NCBI RefSeq assembly: GCF_041261205.1
Contig: NZ_JBGCCH010000056.1
Location: forward strand, 1 to 33,008
From: Catenulispora sp. MAP5-51
GTDB lineage: Bacteria > Actinomycetota > Actinomycetes > Streptomycetales > Catenulisporaceae
Direction: 5' to 3'
DNA: 33,008 nt
The notes beneath the pieces are model-generated. The model ran no database searches. It was not told the DNA's origin and saw only the letters and a list, made by a program, of their open reading frames with translations. Position 1 is the stretch's first letter. Each line of letters opens with the position of its first letter. The position numbers were made by a program, and so were the translations under genes. This document shows, in pieces, positions 16,590 through 24,761 of this stretch.

Positions 16590-16595
16590 TAGGCT
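16590..16595 (+). promoter_or_regulatory. -10 element of the marR gene (leaderless)
   Basis: TAGGCT ends six bases before the ATG at 16602, so the transcript would begin at the start codon. The operator array lies over the -35 side and upstream. Confidence 0.55.
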
Positions 16596-16601
16596 GCGGC
16601 C

Positions 16602-17075
16602 ATGGATCCGCTCGGCGCCCCCGCCCGCCTGCAAAGCCGCGTGATCTGGCTGTTGGGCCAGACCGCCAACCAGGGCCACCGGCTGATCAGCGAGCGGATG
16701 CACGCCACCGGCGTGCCGAGCCGGTCGTACTACCCGCTGCTGGCGGCGCTCGCCGAGACCGGCGCGACCAGCCAGGCGGACCTCGGACGCCGCATCGGCC
16801 TGGACCGCAGCGACGTCACCGCGGCGGTGACGGACCTGGAAGGGCGCGGGTTCCTGGACCGCGCGCCAGACCCGGCGGACCGACGGCGCAACCTGGTGCG
16901 GATCACCGCGCAGGGCGAGAGGTTCCTCGGCGAGTTGGACGGGCATCTGGACACCGCGCAGGAGCAACTGCTGGCCCCGCTGTCACCCGACGAGCGCAGG
17001 GCGCTGAAAGACATGCTGGCGCGTCTGGTGGCGCACCACATCGGGCTCCCTATCAGCGATACAGAAGAGCGCTGA
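16602..17075 (+). CDS. MarR-family transcriptional regulator
   Basis: A 157-residue winged-helix regulator. The core reads TSQADLGRRIGLDRSDVTAAVTDLEGRGFLDRAPDPADRRRNLVRITAQGERFL: helix-turn-helix, recognition helix, and the wing with the DRR motif typical of MarR. N- and C-terminal helices form the dimer interface. The usual role is repression of itself and the divergent neighbour, released by a small ligand; the three TTGG-N5-CCAA sites upstream fit this. The gene ends 23 bp inside the 3' end of the convergent DNA glycosylase gene. Confidence 0.92.
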   Translation: MDPLGAPARLQSRVIWLLGQTANQGHRLISERMHATGVPSRSYYPLLAALAETGATSQADLGRRIGLDRSDVTAAVTDLEGRGFLDRAPDPADRRRNLVRITAQGERFLGELDGHLDTAQEQLLAPLSPDERRALKDMLARLVAHHIGLPISDTEER

Positions 17076-18162
17076 CGCGATAGCGGTGACCGCGATAGGG
17101 CTCCAGGAGCTCCAGCATGCGGTCGTCGTTCCACGTCATGCCAGGCTCCCCCAGAGCACCGCACACGATGCGCGGCAGATGGAGGTCGCCCACGGAGACC
17201 GCGTCCGCGTCGCCGTGCGCGCGGTGCATCACTTCGGCGGCCGTCCAGACCCCGATGCCGGGCACTGTGCGGATGCGGCGCGCCGCCTCATCGCGCTCCA
17301 TCCCCACGGTCTCCTCCAAGCGGGCGGCGACGCGGGCGGCTCCCAGGACGGCCCTGGAGCGCTTGCCGTCCACCCCGGCTCGGTGCCACTCCCAGGACGG
17401 GATCAGAGCCCATTCCCGGGGCGAGGGCGAAACGAATAAGCGGACGTCCGCAGGGGCCCCCGGAGCGGGAATCCCATAGCGCCGCACCAACAGTTGGTAC
17501 GCGCGGTGCGCCTCCTGCACGGTCACCCGCTGCTCCAGCACCGCAGGCACCAGCGAGTCCCAGACCCGGCCGCTGCGCATCACGCGGAAGCCACGGTTGC
17601 GGCGCAGCGACTGGATCAGCTGCGGATTGCCTTGCGACGCCACGAGTTCGGCAAACTCCGCGCGCACTTCCTCGGTGTCACAGAGTCCGAGCAGATCGGG
17701 CAGCGTCTTGAGAAGCCACGGCGCGCCGGGGCCCCAGGCCTCGGCGTCGACGGTCTCGGTGGTCACCCGGCACAGCCGCAGGGTCCCCGGCTCGCCGGAC
17801 GGAGTGCGACAGCCGAGCCACAGCGAGTTATCGACAGCGCGGCGGAAGGTGGGGTCGCCCGAACCGCGCCGCAGAGCGGTCACCGTCATGGTGAGGTCGT
17901 AGCCCGGGTCGACGACGACGGTGGCGCGGGCCTCGGGCTCCGCGGGCGGTTCCGGCGACACAAGCGGCTCAGGCAGCCCAGACGACTCCGCCGGTGCCTG
18001 GCGCGCCGCAGGGACGGCGGGGCGCCGGGCCGGGGCCGTACGGCGCCGTTCGAAGGCGGCGCCGCCGCTGCGGCCCTTGCGGGCGGCCCACACTGCCCTG
18101 ATGTCGCCGCCTGCCCAGGTGTCGCCGCCCGCGTTGTCCTGGTTCTCCGTGTTCTCCGTCAT
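17053..18162 (-). CDS. AlkA-like DNA-3-methyladenine glycosylase (HhH-GPD superfamily)
   Basis: A 369-residue protein with a disordered, Pro/Ala-rich N terminus (about 1-85) and a glycosylase fold behind it. The helix-hairpin-helix is RTVPGIGVWTAAEVMHRAHG (about 300-320), followed by DAVSVGDLHLPR, whose aspartate is the expected catalytic residue. Such enzymes remove alkylated purines from DNA to start base excision repair. The N-terminal region VVDPGYDLTMTVTALRRGSGDPTF matches the AlkA N-terminal domain, with LWLGCRTPSG following. It starts 27 bp after manC ends and is probably on the same transcript. Its 3' end overlaps that of marR by 23 bp. Confidence 0.88.
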   Translation of the reverse strand: MTENTENQDNAGGDTWAGGDIRAVWAARKGRSGGAAFERRRTAPARRPAVPAARQAPAESSGLPEPLVSPEPPAEPEARATVVVDPGYDLTMTVTALRRGSGDPTFRRAVDNSLWLGCRTPSGEPGTLRLCRVTTETVDAEAWGPGAPWLLKTLPDLLGLCDTEEVRAEFAELVASQGNPQLIQSLRRNRGFRVMRSGRVWDSLVPAVLEQRVTVQEAHRAYQLLVRRYGIPAPGAPADVRLFVSPSPREWALIPSWEWHRAGVDGKRSRAVLGAARVAARLEETVGMERDEAARRIRTVPGIGVWTAAEVMHRAHGDADAVSVGDLHLPRIVCGALGEPGMTWNDDRMLELLEPYRGHRYRVSALLYR

Positions 18163-18189
18163 CGCGCAGGAGAGTCTGCCACCGGCGTC

Positions 18190-19284
18190 CTATTCGTCGC
18201 TGGAGAACCGCACAGCCTTGTCCGGCAGCACCGCCCCGCACCAGACGCGCGCGCCGGCCCGCAGCTCGTTGTCCGCGCCGATCACCGCGCCGTCGCCGAT
18301 CACCACGTTGTCCAGCACCGTGTTCGCGCCGACCCGCACGCCGGCACCGATGATCGAGCACGTCACCTGTGCGCCGGCACCGATCACCGCGCCGGCCTCC
18401 AGGACCGAGGCGCTCACGCGGGCGCCGGACTCGATCACCGCGCCGGAGCCGACGGTGGTGCCGGCGTCGGCCACCGCGTCGTCGGCGATCCGCGCGCCGG
18501 CCAGGATCAGGGCCTCGGTGGTGCCGCGCTCGGCCGGGGTGGGCACCGCGGAGGAGGTCACGACGCCCATCACCAGGTCGGCCGAGCCCTTGGCGAACGC
18601 CGCCGGCGTGCCCAGGTCCAGCCAGTAGGACTGCTCGACCACGCCGAGCACCTTCGCGCCGGCGCTGAGCAGGCCCGGGAAGGTCTCGCGCTCCACCGAG
18701 ACCCGGCGGCCGACGGGGATCTCGTCGATGCGGGAGCGCTGGAAGACGTAGCAGCCGGCGTTGATCTGGTCGGTGACGATGTCCTCGGGGCGCTGCGGCT
18801 TCTCCAGGAAGGCCGTCACCCAGCCCTCGGCGTCGGTGGGGACCAGGCCGAAGGGGCGCGGGTCGGTCACCCGGGACAGGTGCAGCGTGACGTCGGCGCC
18901 GCGCTCGCGGTGCGCCTCGACCAGCGCGGCGATGTCCACGCCGGACAGGATGTCGCCGTTGAACACCAGGACCGGCTCGTCCGGGTCGCTGGTGAGCTTG
19001 TCGGCCACGTTCCGGATGGCGCCGGCGGTGTCCAGCGGCACGTCCTCGGTCACGTAGACCAGTTCCAGGCCCAGGTCGGCGCCGTCGCCGAAGTACTGCT
19101 CGAAGACCTCGGCCTTGTACGCGGTGGCGAACACCACGCGGTGGACCCCGGCGTCCTTGGCGCGGACCAGCTGGTGGGTCAGGAATGGGACACCCGCCAC
19201 CGGAAGCATCGGCTTGGGGGTGTTCACCGTCAGCGGACGCAGGCGTGTGCCCTTGCCACCCACCAAAAGGATCGCTTCGGTCAC
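18190..19284 (-). CDS. manC: NDP-sugar synthase, mannose-1-phosphate guanylyltransferase type
   Basis: A 364-residue nucleotidyltransferase. The N-terminal domain has the nucleotide-binding GGKGTRLRPLT (9-19), the KPMLPVAG loop and a metal-site NGDILSGVD. The C-terminal part (about 240-350) is a left-handed beta-helix of hexapeptide repeats (VGSGAVIESGARVSASVLEAG and similar). It makes GDP-mannose or a related NDP-hexose from the sugar-1-phosphate. By genomic position it equals M. tuberculosis Rv3264c (manB/rmlA2), assigned to GDP-mannose synthesis; exact substrates need biochemistry. The GTG start has GAGGGG nearby. It leads the glycosylase gene in one unit. Confidence 0.92.
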   Translation of the reverse strand: MTEAILLVGGKGTRLRPLTVNTPKPMLPVAGVPFLTHQLVRAKDAGVHRVVFATAYKAEVFEQYFGDGADLGLELVYVTEDVPLDTAGAIRNVADKLTSDPDEPVLVFNGDILSGVDIAALVEAHRERGADVTLHLSRVTDPRPFGLVPTDAEGWVTAFLEKPQRPEDIVTDQINAGCYVFQRSRIDEIPVGRRVSVERETFPGLLSAGAKVLGVVEQSYWLDLGTPAAFAKGSADLVMGVVTSSAVPTPAERGTTEALILAGARIADDAVADAGTTVGSGAVIESGARVSASVLEAGAVIGAGAQVTCSIIGAGVRVGANTVLDNVVIGDGAVIGADNELRAGARVWCGAVLPDKAVRFSSDE

Positions 19285-19425
19285 GCTCGTGTCCCCTCAC
19301 CAGTTCTCTCAGCGCGCCGTGCTCTACGAACACCGCGCATGGCTGTGCACACCCGGCACGCCGTGCGGGCCAGCATAAACGGTCCTTGACCGACGTGCTT
19401 GCGCAACAGCAGCCTGTTTCCCCCG

Positions 19426-19431
19426 TATCCT
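19426..19431 (+). promoter_or_regulatory. -10 element of the TIGR03089 gene (leaderless)
   Basis: TATCCT is followed by six bases and GTG 19438, the same geometry as at the marR and metallopeptidase-like genes. No ribosome site is present. Confidence 0.55.
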
Positions 19432-19437
19432 CTCGGC

Positions 19438-20259
19438 GTGACCGCAGCGAACAGTAGTTTCCCGGACGTGTGGCGAGCCGCGCTCGCCATGGGCCCGTCC
19501 CGGCCGTTCCTGACGTACTACGACGACCACACCGGCGAGCGGGTGGAGCTGTCCTACGCCACGTTCGACAACTGGGTCGCCAAGACCGCCAACCTGATCC
19601 AGGACGAGATGGCCCTGGCTCCCGGCGACGAGGTCGCGATCCTGCTGCCGACACACTGGCAGACCCCGATCTGGCTGCTGGCCTGCTGGACCTCCGGCGT
19701 GGTGGCCAGCGTCGGTGAGGACTCGGCGGCCGCCGAGCGCGCCGCGGCCGTGGTCGCCGGCCCCGACCGGCTGGAGGAGGCGCTGGCGTGCAAGGGCGAG
19801 CGGATCGCGCTGGCGCTGCGGCCGCTGGGCGCGCGGTTCCCCAACGTTCCTCAAGGTTTCACCGACTATGCCGCGGTCGCCCCGGCGCAGCCGGACGTGT
19901 TCGCTCCGTACTCCCCCGTCACCGCCGACAGCCCGGCCCTGGTCGCCGACGGGAACAGCTGGACCCACGGGGAACTGGTGCGGGACGCGGCCGAGGCGGC
20001 GGCACGCTGGGGCCTGCGCACCGGCAGCCGGGTTCTCAGCGGTTGCGCCTATGATTCACGGCCGGAGATCCGCGCGGCTTTCACATCCGAGCTCGCCGTG
20101 GGCGCTTCCTTGGTACTGTGCCGGAATGTCGACCCGGCGAGACTCCCGGGGCGCATGGCTTCGGAGAAGGTGAACGCGCGGGTCGCGTCCCTGTCCGGAG
20201 GCGGTGGCGGCGAGAGTGGAACCGCTGAGGGCACTCTCGGCGTGCTTCCTGTCGAGTAA
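19438..20259 (+). CDS. TIGR03089 family protein (acyl-adenylate synthetase-like)
   Basis: A protein of 273 residues that resembles the N-terminal part of AMP-dependent synthetases: YATFDNWVAKTANLI, PGDEVAILLPTHWQTPIWLLACWTSGVVAS and later SPALVADGNSWTHGELVRDA. It lacks the signature P-loop of adenylating enzymes and the entire C-terminal lid domain, as is usual for TIGR03089, so it is not expected to be an ordinary acyl-CoA ligase. The role is unknown; in actinobacteria it typically lies beside LCP and manC genes. I chose GTG 19438 over an in-frame TTG at 19399 because of the -10 element. A 10-bp inverted repeat follows the gene. Confidence 0.85.
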   Translation: MTAANSSFPDVWRAALAMGPSRPFLTYYDDHTGERVELSYATFDNWVAKTANLIQDEMALAPGDEVAILLPTHWQTPIWLLACWTSGVVASVGEDSAAAERAAAVVAGPDRLEEALACKGERIALALRPLGARFPNVPQGFTDYAAVAPAQPDVFAPYSPVTADSPALVADGNSWTHGELVRDAAEAAARWGLRTGSRVLSGCAYDSRPEIRAAFTSELAVGASLVLCRNVDPARLPGRMASEKVNARVASLSGGGGGESGTAEGTLGVLPVE

Positions 20260-20279
20260 CGTCTTCGCGCGGTGAAGCA

Positions 20280-20313
20280 TCCGCGGTGGCGAACCGGGCC
20301 GCACCACCGCGGA
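20280..20313 (+). other. 10-bp inverted repeat between the TIGR03089 and LCP genes
   Basis: TCCGCGGTGG (20280-20289) pairs perfectly with CCACCGCGGA (20304-20313), loop 14 bases. There is no T run. It may be a weak terminator or part of the leader of the LCP gene, whose GAGGAG ribosome site starts ten bases later. Confidence 0.6.
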
Positions 20314-20333
20314 CCCAGGCATGAGGAGATGGT

Positions 20334-22238
20334 GTGGCAGGCGAGCGGAACGAGCCACTCCCGTGGGAGCGGGCAGGCGGCGGCCGGCAGTCGTCCGGCG
20401 GTTACGGCGACGCGTACGACGCGCACGGTGACGGCCGCGACGTCCCTCCGCCACGGCGCGCTGCCCGCGGCCCGGCACCGGCCCCGGCACCGGCCCCGAC
20501 CCCTCGGGGCGGCGGCGCCGACGGTTACGGCGACGACACCCCCGGCCCGCCCCGCGGGCGCGGCGGCTACCGCTACGAGCAGGACGGCGGGGCCGACGGC
20601 GAACTCGAATCCGGCGGCCGCAGCGGGCGCGGCGGGCGGACCGGACGCGGCGCGGCCATACCCGCCGGCGGACGCGGACGCCTGGCCCCCAAGGGCGTCA
20701 TCACGATCTCCGCGGCCTCGCTGGCGGTCACGGTGATAGGCGCGGGCGCCTTCACCTACCAGCACTTCAACGGCAGCATCAACACGTTCGACACCTCGGG
20801 CCTGTCAACCAACCGGCCGGCCGAGGCCAAGGCCAACGCCCAGGGCCAGCGCCCCGAGAACATCCTGCTGGTCGGCTCCGACAGCCGCGACAACGGCAAC
20901 AACGCCTTCGGCGGCGGCGCGACCGGCGACGGGGCCCGCTCGGACACCTCGATCCTGCTGCACGTCTACGCCGACCACCAGCACGCCGTGGGCATCTCGA
21001 TACCGCGCGACATGATGGTCAACATGCCGGCGTGCGACATCGACCCGAAGAACCCCAGCAAGGGCCAGACCAGGCCGCAGCAGAACCAGTTCAACGCGGC
21101 GTTCGCGGTCGGCAACACCCCGAACGGCAACGTGGCCTGCGAGATCAACACCATAGAGTCGATGTCCGGGATCCGCGTCGACCACACGGTCGTCGTCGGC
21201 TTCGCGGCCTTCGCCAAGCTCACCGACGACATCGGCGGCGTGCAGGTCTGCGTACCCAAGGACGTCAGTGACGCCGGCGGCGACAACATCACGCTGAAAA
21301 AGGGCATCCAGACGGTGAAGGGCCAGACCGCGCTGGACTACGTGCGCGAGCGCGAGGGCCTGGGCGACGGCTCGGACATCGGCCGGACCCGGCGCCAGCA
21401 GGCGTTCCTGGGCTCGATGATCAAGAAGGTGGAGAGCGACGGGGTCATGAACGACCCCACGACGCTCAGCGCCATCTTCAACGACGCGCTGAAGTACGCG
21501 CAGTTCGACCCGGGCCTGGGCAGCCTGACCGCGCTGTCGGGCTTCGCCACGTCGATGAAGGGGATCGACCCCGCGCACATCCAGTTCCTGACCCTGCCGG
21601 GCCACTACCGCACCCAGGACGGCCGGGTGGAGATGGACCCGGTGGCCGCCGGCGTGATCTGGAACCACCTCAAGAGCGACACCCTGCTGGACGGCAGCAA
21701 CGGCTCCGGCGCCTCGGGCGCGCCGTCCTCGCCGGCCTCGACGTCCTCGGCCCCGCCGACCACCTCGGCACCGCCGGCCCCGTCGATCTCGCCGTCGACC
21801 ATCTCGGTCCTGGTGCGCAACGGCACCACGGTCACCGGCCTGGCCGGCGACGCGACGACCTCGCTGCAGGCGCAGGGCTACAACGCGGTGACCAGCCACA
21901 CCACCCCGCCGCACACCGCCGTGACCACGATCGTCTACGGCAGCTCGCGCGAGGAGGCCAAGGCCAAGCAGCTCGCCACGCTGTACCCGGGCGCCAAGGT
22001 CGAGTCCGGCGGCTCCGGGACGCAGATCGTGGTGACGCTCGGCGACGACTACGCCGCGGCCCACCCGAAGGGCGGCGGCGCCGGCGGGAACACCGGCGCG
22101 CCCACCTCGGGCTCCACCTCCGGCAGCTCGACGACCCCGGCCGGGACGCTGCCGACCGACATCGCGAACAACTCTCGGACGGCCGACCAGGACATCTGCT
22201 CGGGCATCACCGAGGGCTACGGCGCCGGGACCGGCTGA
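20334..22238 (+). CDS. LytR-CpsA-Psr (LCP) family protein with LytR C-terminal domain
   Basis: A 634-residue membrane-anchored enzyme. A long, disordered cytoplasmic N terminus rich in Gly, Arg and Pro (1-115) precedes one membrane helix (about 119-142). The LCP domain (about 170-390) has ILLVGSDSRDNG, GARSDTSILLHVY, SIPRDMMVNMP and DYVREREGLGDGSDIGRTRRQQ, which carry the arginines and aspartates that bind the pyrophosphate of the lipid donor. After a Ser/Pro/Thr linker, a LytR_C domain (about 480-570) follows. LCP proteins ligate glycans such as arabinogalactan or teichoic acid to peptidoglycan outside the membrane. GTG start with GAGGAG five bases away. A strong terminator closes the unit. 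Confidence 0.93.
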   Translation: MAGERNEPLPWERAGGGRQSSGGYGDAYDAHGDGRDVPPPRRAARGPAPAPAPAPTPRGGGADGYGDDTPGPPRGRGGYRYEQDGGADGELESGGRSGRGGRTGRGAAIPAGGRGRLAPKGVITISAASLAVTVIGAGAFTYQHFNGSINTFDTSGLSTNRPAEAKANAQGQRPENILLVGSDSRDNGNNAFGGGATGDGARSDTSILLHVYADHQHAVGISIPRDMMVNMPACDIDPKNPSKGQTRPQQNQFNAAFAVGNTPNGNVACEINTIESMSGIRVDHTVVVGFAAFAKLTDDIGGVQVCVPKDVSDAGGDNITLKKGIQTVKGQTALDYVREREGLGDGSDIGRTRRQQAFLGSMIKKVESDGVMNDPTTLSAIFNDALKYAQFDPGLGSLTALSGFATSMKGIDPAHIQFLTLPGHYRTQDGRVEMDPVAAGVIWNHLKSDTLLDGSNGSGASGAPSSPASTSSAPPTTSAPPAPSISPSTISVLVRNGTTVTGLAGDATTSLQAQGYNAVTSHTTPPHTAVTTIVYGSSREEAKAKQLATLYPGAKVESGGSGTQIVVTLGDDYAAAHPKGGGAGGNTGAPTSGSTSGSSTTPAGTLPTDIANNSRTADQDICSGITEGYGAGTG

Positions 22239-22266
22239 GGTCCGCCGACGCTGCGTTCGACCAGCG

Positions 22267-22308
22267 AAAGTGCGCCGGGGCGGGTCACCGCCCCGGCGCA
22301 CTTTTGTT
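22267..22308 (+). terminator. Intrinsic terminator after the first LCP gene
   Basis: A perfect 17-bp stem (22267-22283 with 22288-22304) with loop GTCA, running into TTTTGTT. It is the strongest terminator in the window and separates the two LCP genes into different transcripts. Confidence 0.92.
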
Positions 22309-22312
22309 CGGT

Positions 22313-22390
22313 TCGCACAGATCGCACAGATGTCGCATCGGCAGGACATCTCGGGACGAAGTAAGTATGAAGATGACATAGTCTCGTCCC
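22313..22390 (+). promoter_or_regulatory. Promoter region of the second LCP gene with repeats
   Basis: The region has a tandem direct repeat TCGCACAGA (22313-22321, 22322-22330), an inverted repeat GATGTC/GACATC with a ten-base spacer just after it, and GGGACGA (22353-22359)/TCGTCCC (22384-22390) enclosing a -10 candidate TAGTCT (22379-22384). The ATG is at 22394. Such dense symmetry suggests regulator binding; the regulator is unknown. Confidence 0.5.
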
Positions 22391-22393
22391 ATC

Positions 22394-23485
22394 ATGGACG
22401 ACCGGACCAGTGGCCAGGCGGACAGCGGCTCGATGCCGCGCCGGAGAGTCGTCCTGATCTGCGCGGCCTCGCTGGCCGTCCTGGCCGTCGCCGGTACGAC
22501 CGGACTGTGGACCCTGTACAACCGTTTGAACGACAACATCAGGACCGTCGACATCCACGCCGGCGGCCCGCCGGACCCGGCGGACACCATGAAGCACTCG
22601 CCCGGCAGCCCGTCCTCCAGCAGCCCCGGCTCGATGAACGTCCTGCTGATCGGCTCCGACGACCGGGACGGGTCGAACGCGCAGTACGGCGACGCCAACT
22701 CCGGGGCCCGGTCGGACACCACGATGCTGCTGCACGTGGCCGCGGACCGGAAGAGCGCGACGGTGGCCTCGATCCCGCGCGACTCGATGGTGCAGACGCC
22801 CGCCTGCACCGAGTCCGACGGCGCGCAGTCCCAGCCGCAGTTCGGGATGTTCAACGCGGCCTTCTCGATCGGCGGGCCGGCCTGCACGGTGAAGACCGTC
22901 GAGTCGATCAGCGGCCTGACGGTCGACCACGTCCTGGTCGTCGACTTCACCGGCTTCAAGAAGATCATCGATGCCATCGGCGGCGTGCCGGTCCACCTGG
23001 ACCAGCCGGTCAACGACCCCGACTCGCACCTGAACCTGCCGGCCGGCACCACGGTCGTGGACGGCGAGCAGGCGCTGGCCTTCGTCCGCGCCCGCCACAA
23101 CCTCGGCGACGGCTCGGATATCGGCCGGATGAGCCGCCAGCAGCAGTTCCTGAACTCCGCACTCCAGACCCTGGCGGACAACGGGACGCTGGACGACCCG
23201 GCGAAGCTCTACAAGGTGCTGGACGCCGCCACCAAGGCGCTGACCACCGACCCCGCGCTCGGCTCGCTGCCGGCACTGGCGGACTTCGCCTCGGACCTGA
23301 AGGAGGTGCCGCGGCAGCAGATCACCTACCTCACGGTGCCGTGGCAGTGGTACCAGCCGGATCCGAACCGGGTGCAGCTGGCGCCGCTGGCGCAGGAGCT
23401 GTTCACGGCGATGCGGCAGGACACGCCGGTGCCGGCGGATGTGCTGGCGCTGTCGGCGAAGCAGGGGGAGCAGACGACGCCGTGA
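22394..23485 (+). CDS. LytR-CpsA-Psr (LCP) family protein, short form
   Basis: A 363-residue LCP protein with a short cytoplasmic N terminus, one membrane helix (about 16-38) and the LCP domain (about 75-290): MNVLLIGSDDRDGSN, GARSDTTMLLHVA, SIPRDSMVQTP, VDFTGFKKIIDAIGGVPV and FVRARHNLGDGSDIGRMSRQQ. It has the same catalytic arginines and acidic residues as the upstream LCP but no LytR_C domain and no long N-terminal extension. It probably arose by duplication and then diverged. Expected role: transfer of a glycan from a polyprenyl carrier to peptidoglycan. It is on its own transcript after the terminator and converges with the PPOX-fold gene. Confidence 0.92.
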   Translation: MDDRTSGQADSGSMPRRRVVLICAASLAVLAVAGTTGLWTLYNRLNDNIRTVDIHAGGPPDPADTMKHSPGSPSSSSPGSMNVLLIGSDDRDGSNAQYGDANSGARSDTTMLLHVAADRKSATVASIPRDSMVQTPACTESDGAQSQPQFGMFNAAFSIGGPACTVKTVESISGLTVDHVLVVDFTGFKKIIDAIGGVPVHLDQPVNDPDSHLNLPAGTTVVDGEQALAFVRARHNLGDGSDIGRMSRQQQFLNSALQTLADNGTLDDPAKLYKVLDAATKALTTDPALGSLPALADFASDLKEVPRQQITYLTVPWQWYQPDPNRVQLAPLAQELFTAMRQDTPVPADVLALSAKQGEQTTP

Positions 23486-23539
23486 GGGTGCGCTGGGGTC
23501 GGTGCGAGCGGCTTCTGGAGGCCGCTGCGGCCCGCAGGC

Positions 23540-24067
23540 CTACCGGAACCACCACTTGGTCGCGCCGCCGTCCCCGGTGGTCTTCAGCGCCACCGCGGAG
23601 GCCACGTCGATCCGGTAGACCTGCCACGGTCCCGGCCCGGCACTCGGCGCGCTGAAGGGCGCGGTGATCACGTCGCCCTCCGCCTGGCAGGGCCATCCGG
23701 CGGCCGCGTACTTCTCGGCGACGGCCCGGACCACCGCCGGGTCCCCGGCCCGGCGCGCCTCGCCGTCGAAGGTCACGTCGAAGCCCTCCAGCGGGGCCAC
23801 GACGGTGCAGCGGGGGTCGGCCACCAGGTTGCGGGTCTTGCGGACGCCCGGGTCCGTGGTGAAGTGGACGGCGCCGTCGAGCCAGCTGTGGCCGAAGCCG
23901 GTGGTGTGCGGGGAGCCGTCGGGGTTCAGCGTGGTCAGGTACCAGGAGCGGCCGGGGCCGGCCACCGCGGCGGCGACCGCGTGCTCAACCTCTTCCCAGT
24001 CCAGCTGGGCGAGTCCGTACTTGGGCAGGGACAGGTTCTTGGCCCGCAGGGGCTTGAGCTCACTCAT
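23540..24067 (-). CDS. PPOX-fold flavin/F420-binding oxidoreductase family protein
   Basis: A 175-residue split-barrel protein of the pyridoxamine 5'-phosphate oxidase superfamily. Typical features are RSWYLTTLNPDGSPHTTGFGHSW, VHFTTDPGVRKTRNLVADPRCTVVA and a C-terminal strand/helix ending in GGATKWWFR. In actinobacteria many such proteins bind F420 rather than FMN; fbiA and fbiB in this window show that F420 is available, but cofactor and substrate cannot be decided from sequence. It is the last gene of a probable leftward unit with the HAD and dehydrogenase genes (gaps of 50 and 41 bp). Confidence 0.85.
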   Translation of the reverse strand: MSELKPLRAKNLSLPKYGLAQLDWEEVEHAVAAAVAGPGRSWYLTTLNPDGSPHTTGFGHSWLDGAVHFTTDPGVRKTRNLVADPRCTVVAPLEGFDVTFDGEARRAGDPAVVRAVAEKYAAAGWPCQAEGDVITAPFSAPSAGPGPWQVYRIDVASAVALKTTGDGGATKWWFR

Positions 24068-24117
24068 GCCTGTACAGACGATCCGGCGGCCCCGAAGTCA
24101 TCGGTGCGCGGCGGAAT

Positions 24118-24720
24118 TCAGGCTCTTGCCAGCACTGCGTCGAGGTCGCGGATGGCCTGTGCGGTGTCCTCGAAGAGCACCGCGGCCATACCGAGGTCGC
24201 GGGCGGCCACGCAGTTCGGCTCGTAGTCGTCGACGAAGACGATCTCCCGCGCCGGCAGGCCGAGCCGGTCCAGGCAGAGCTCGTAGATGGCCGCGTCCGG
24301 CTTCTTGAGGCCGACCTCATGGGAGTACACGATCAGGTCCGTCAGCTCGCTGAACCGGTACGCCTCCTCTTCGCGCTCGCGCGCGCCGACGAAGCTGTTG
24401 CTGATGATCGCGGTCGCGTAGCCCTCGGCGCGGCGGGCGCGCCAATACTCGGCCATCTCGGCGTTGTAGGTCCCCAGGTATTCGACCCAGGTGTCCTCCA
24501 TGTAGGCCTCGAAGCGGGCCACCGGCACCCCGAGGGCGGCGGCGGCCTGTTCGTGGACCTCGTCGAGGGTGATGTGGCCGAGCTCGCCGGCGAGGAAGAC
24601 CTCGTCGACGCGCTCGACCCAGCCCGGTCCGAACTCCGCTTCCCAGCGCTTCACGACGCCGGTGTCCGGAGTCAGCTCCAGGACCCCGCCGATGTCCAGG
24701 ACGATCGCGCGGATCGGCAT
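24118..24720 (-). CDS. HAD-superfamily hydrolase
   Basis: A 200-residue HAD phosphatase-like protein with motif I LDIGGVL (Asp9), motif II SNS in ATAIISNSFVG, the lysine in GLKKPDAAIYE, and motif IV FVDDYEPNCVAA. The cap is a small helical insertion. The second aspartate of motif I (DxD) is replaced by glycine, as in the YihX/epoxide-hydrolase-N-terminal branch whose members are often active phosphatases on sugar phosphates; activity here is unproven. ATG 24720 with GGGGGAG upstream; a longer frame continuing upstream is the antisense-free shadow of the dehydrogenase gene. It follows the dehydrogenase by 41 bp. Confidence 0.88.
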   Translation of the reverse strand: MPIRAIVLDIGGVLELTPDTGVVKRWEAEFGPGWVERVDEVFLAGELGHITLDEVHEQAAAALGVPVARFEAYMEDTWVEYLGTYNAEMAEYWRARRAEGYATAIISNSFVGAREREEEAYRFSELTDLIVYSHEVGLKKPDAAIYELCLDRLGLPAREIVFVDDYEPNCVAARDLGMAAVLFEDTAQAIRDLDAVLARA

Positions 24721-24761
24721 GGTTTCTCCCCCCGTTGGTTCGTCAGGCGATACCGCTGGCC

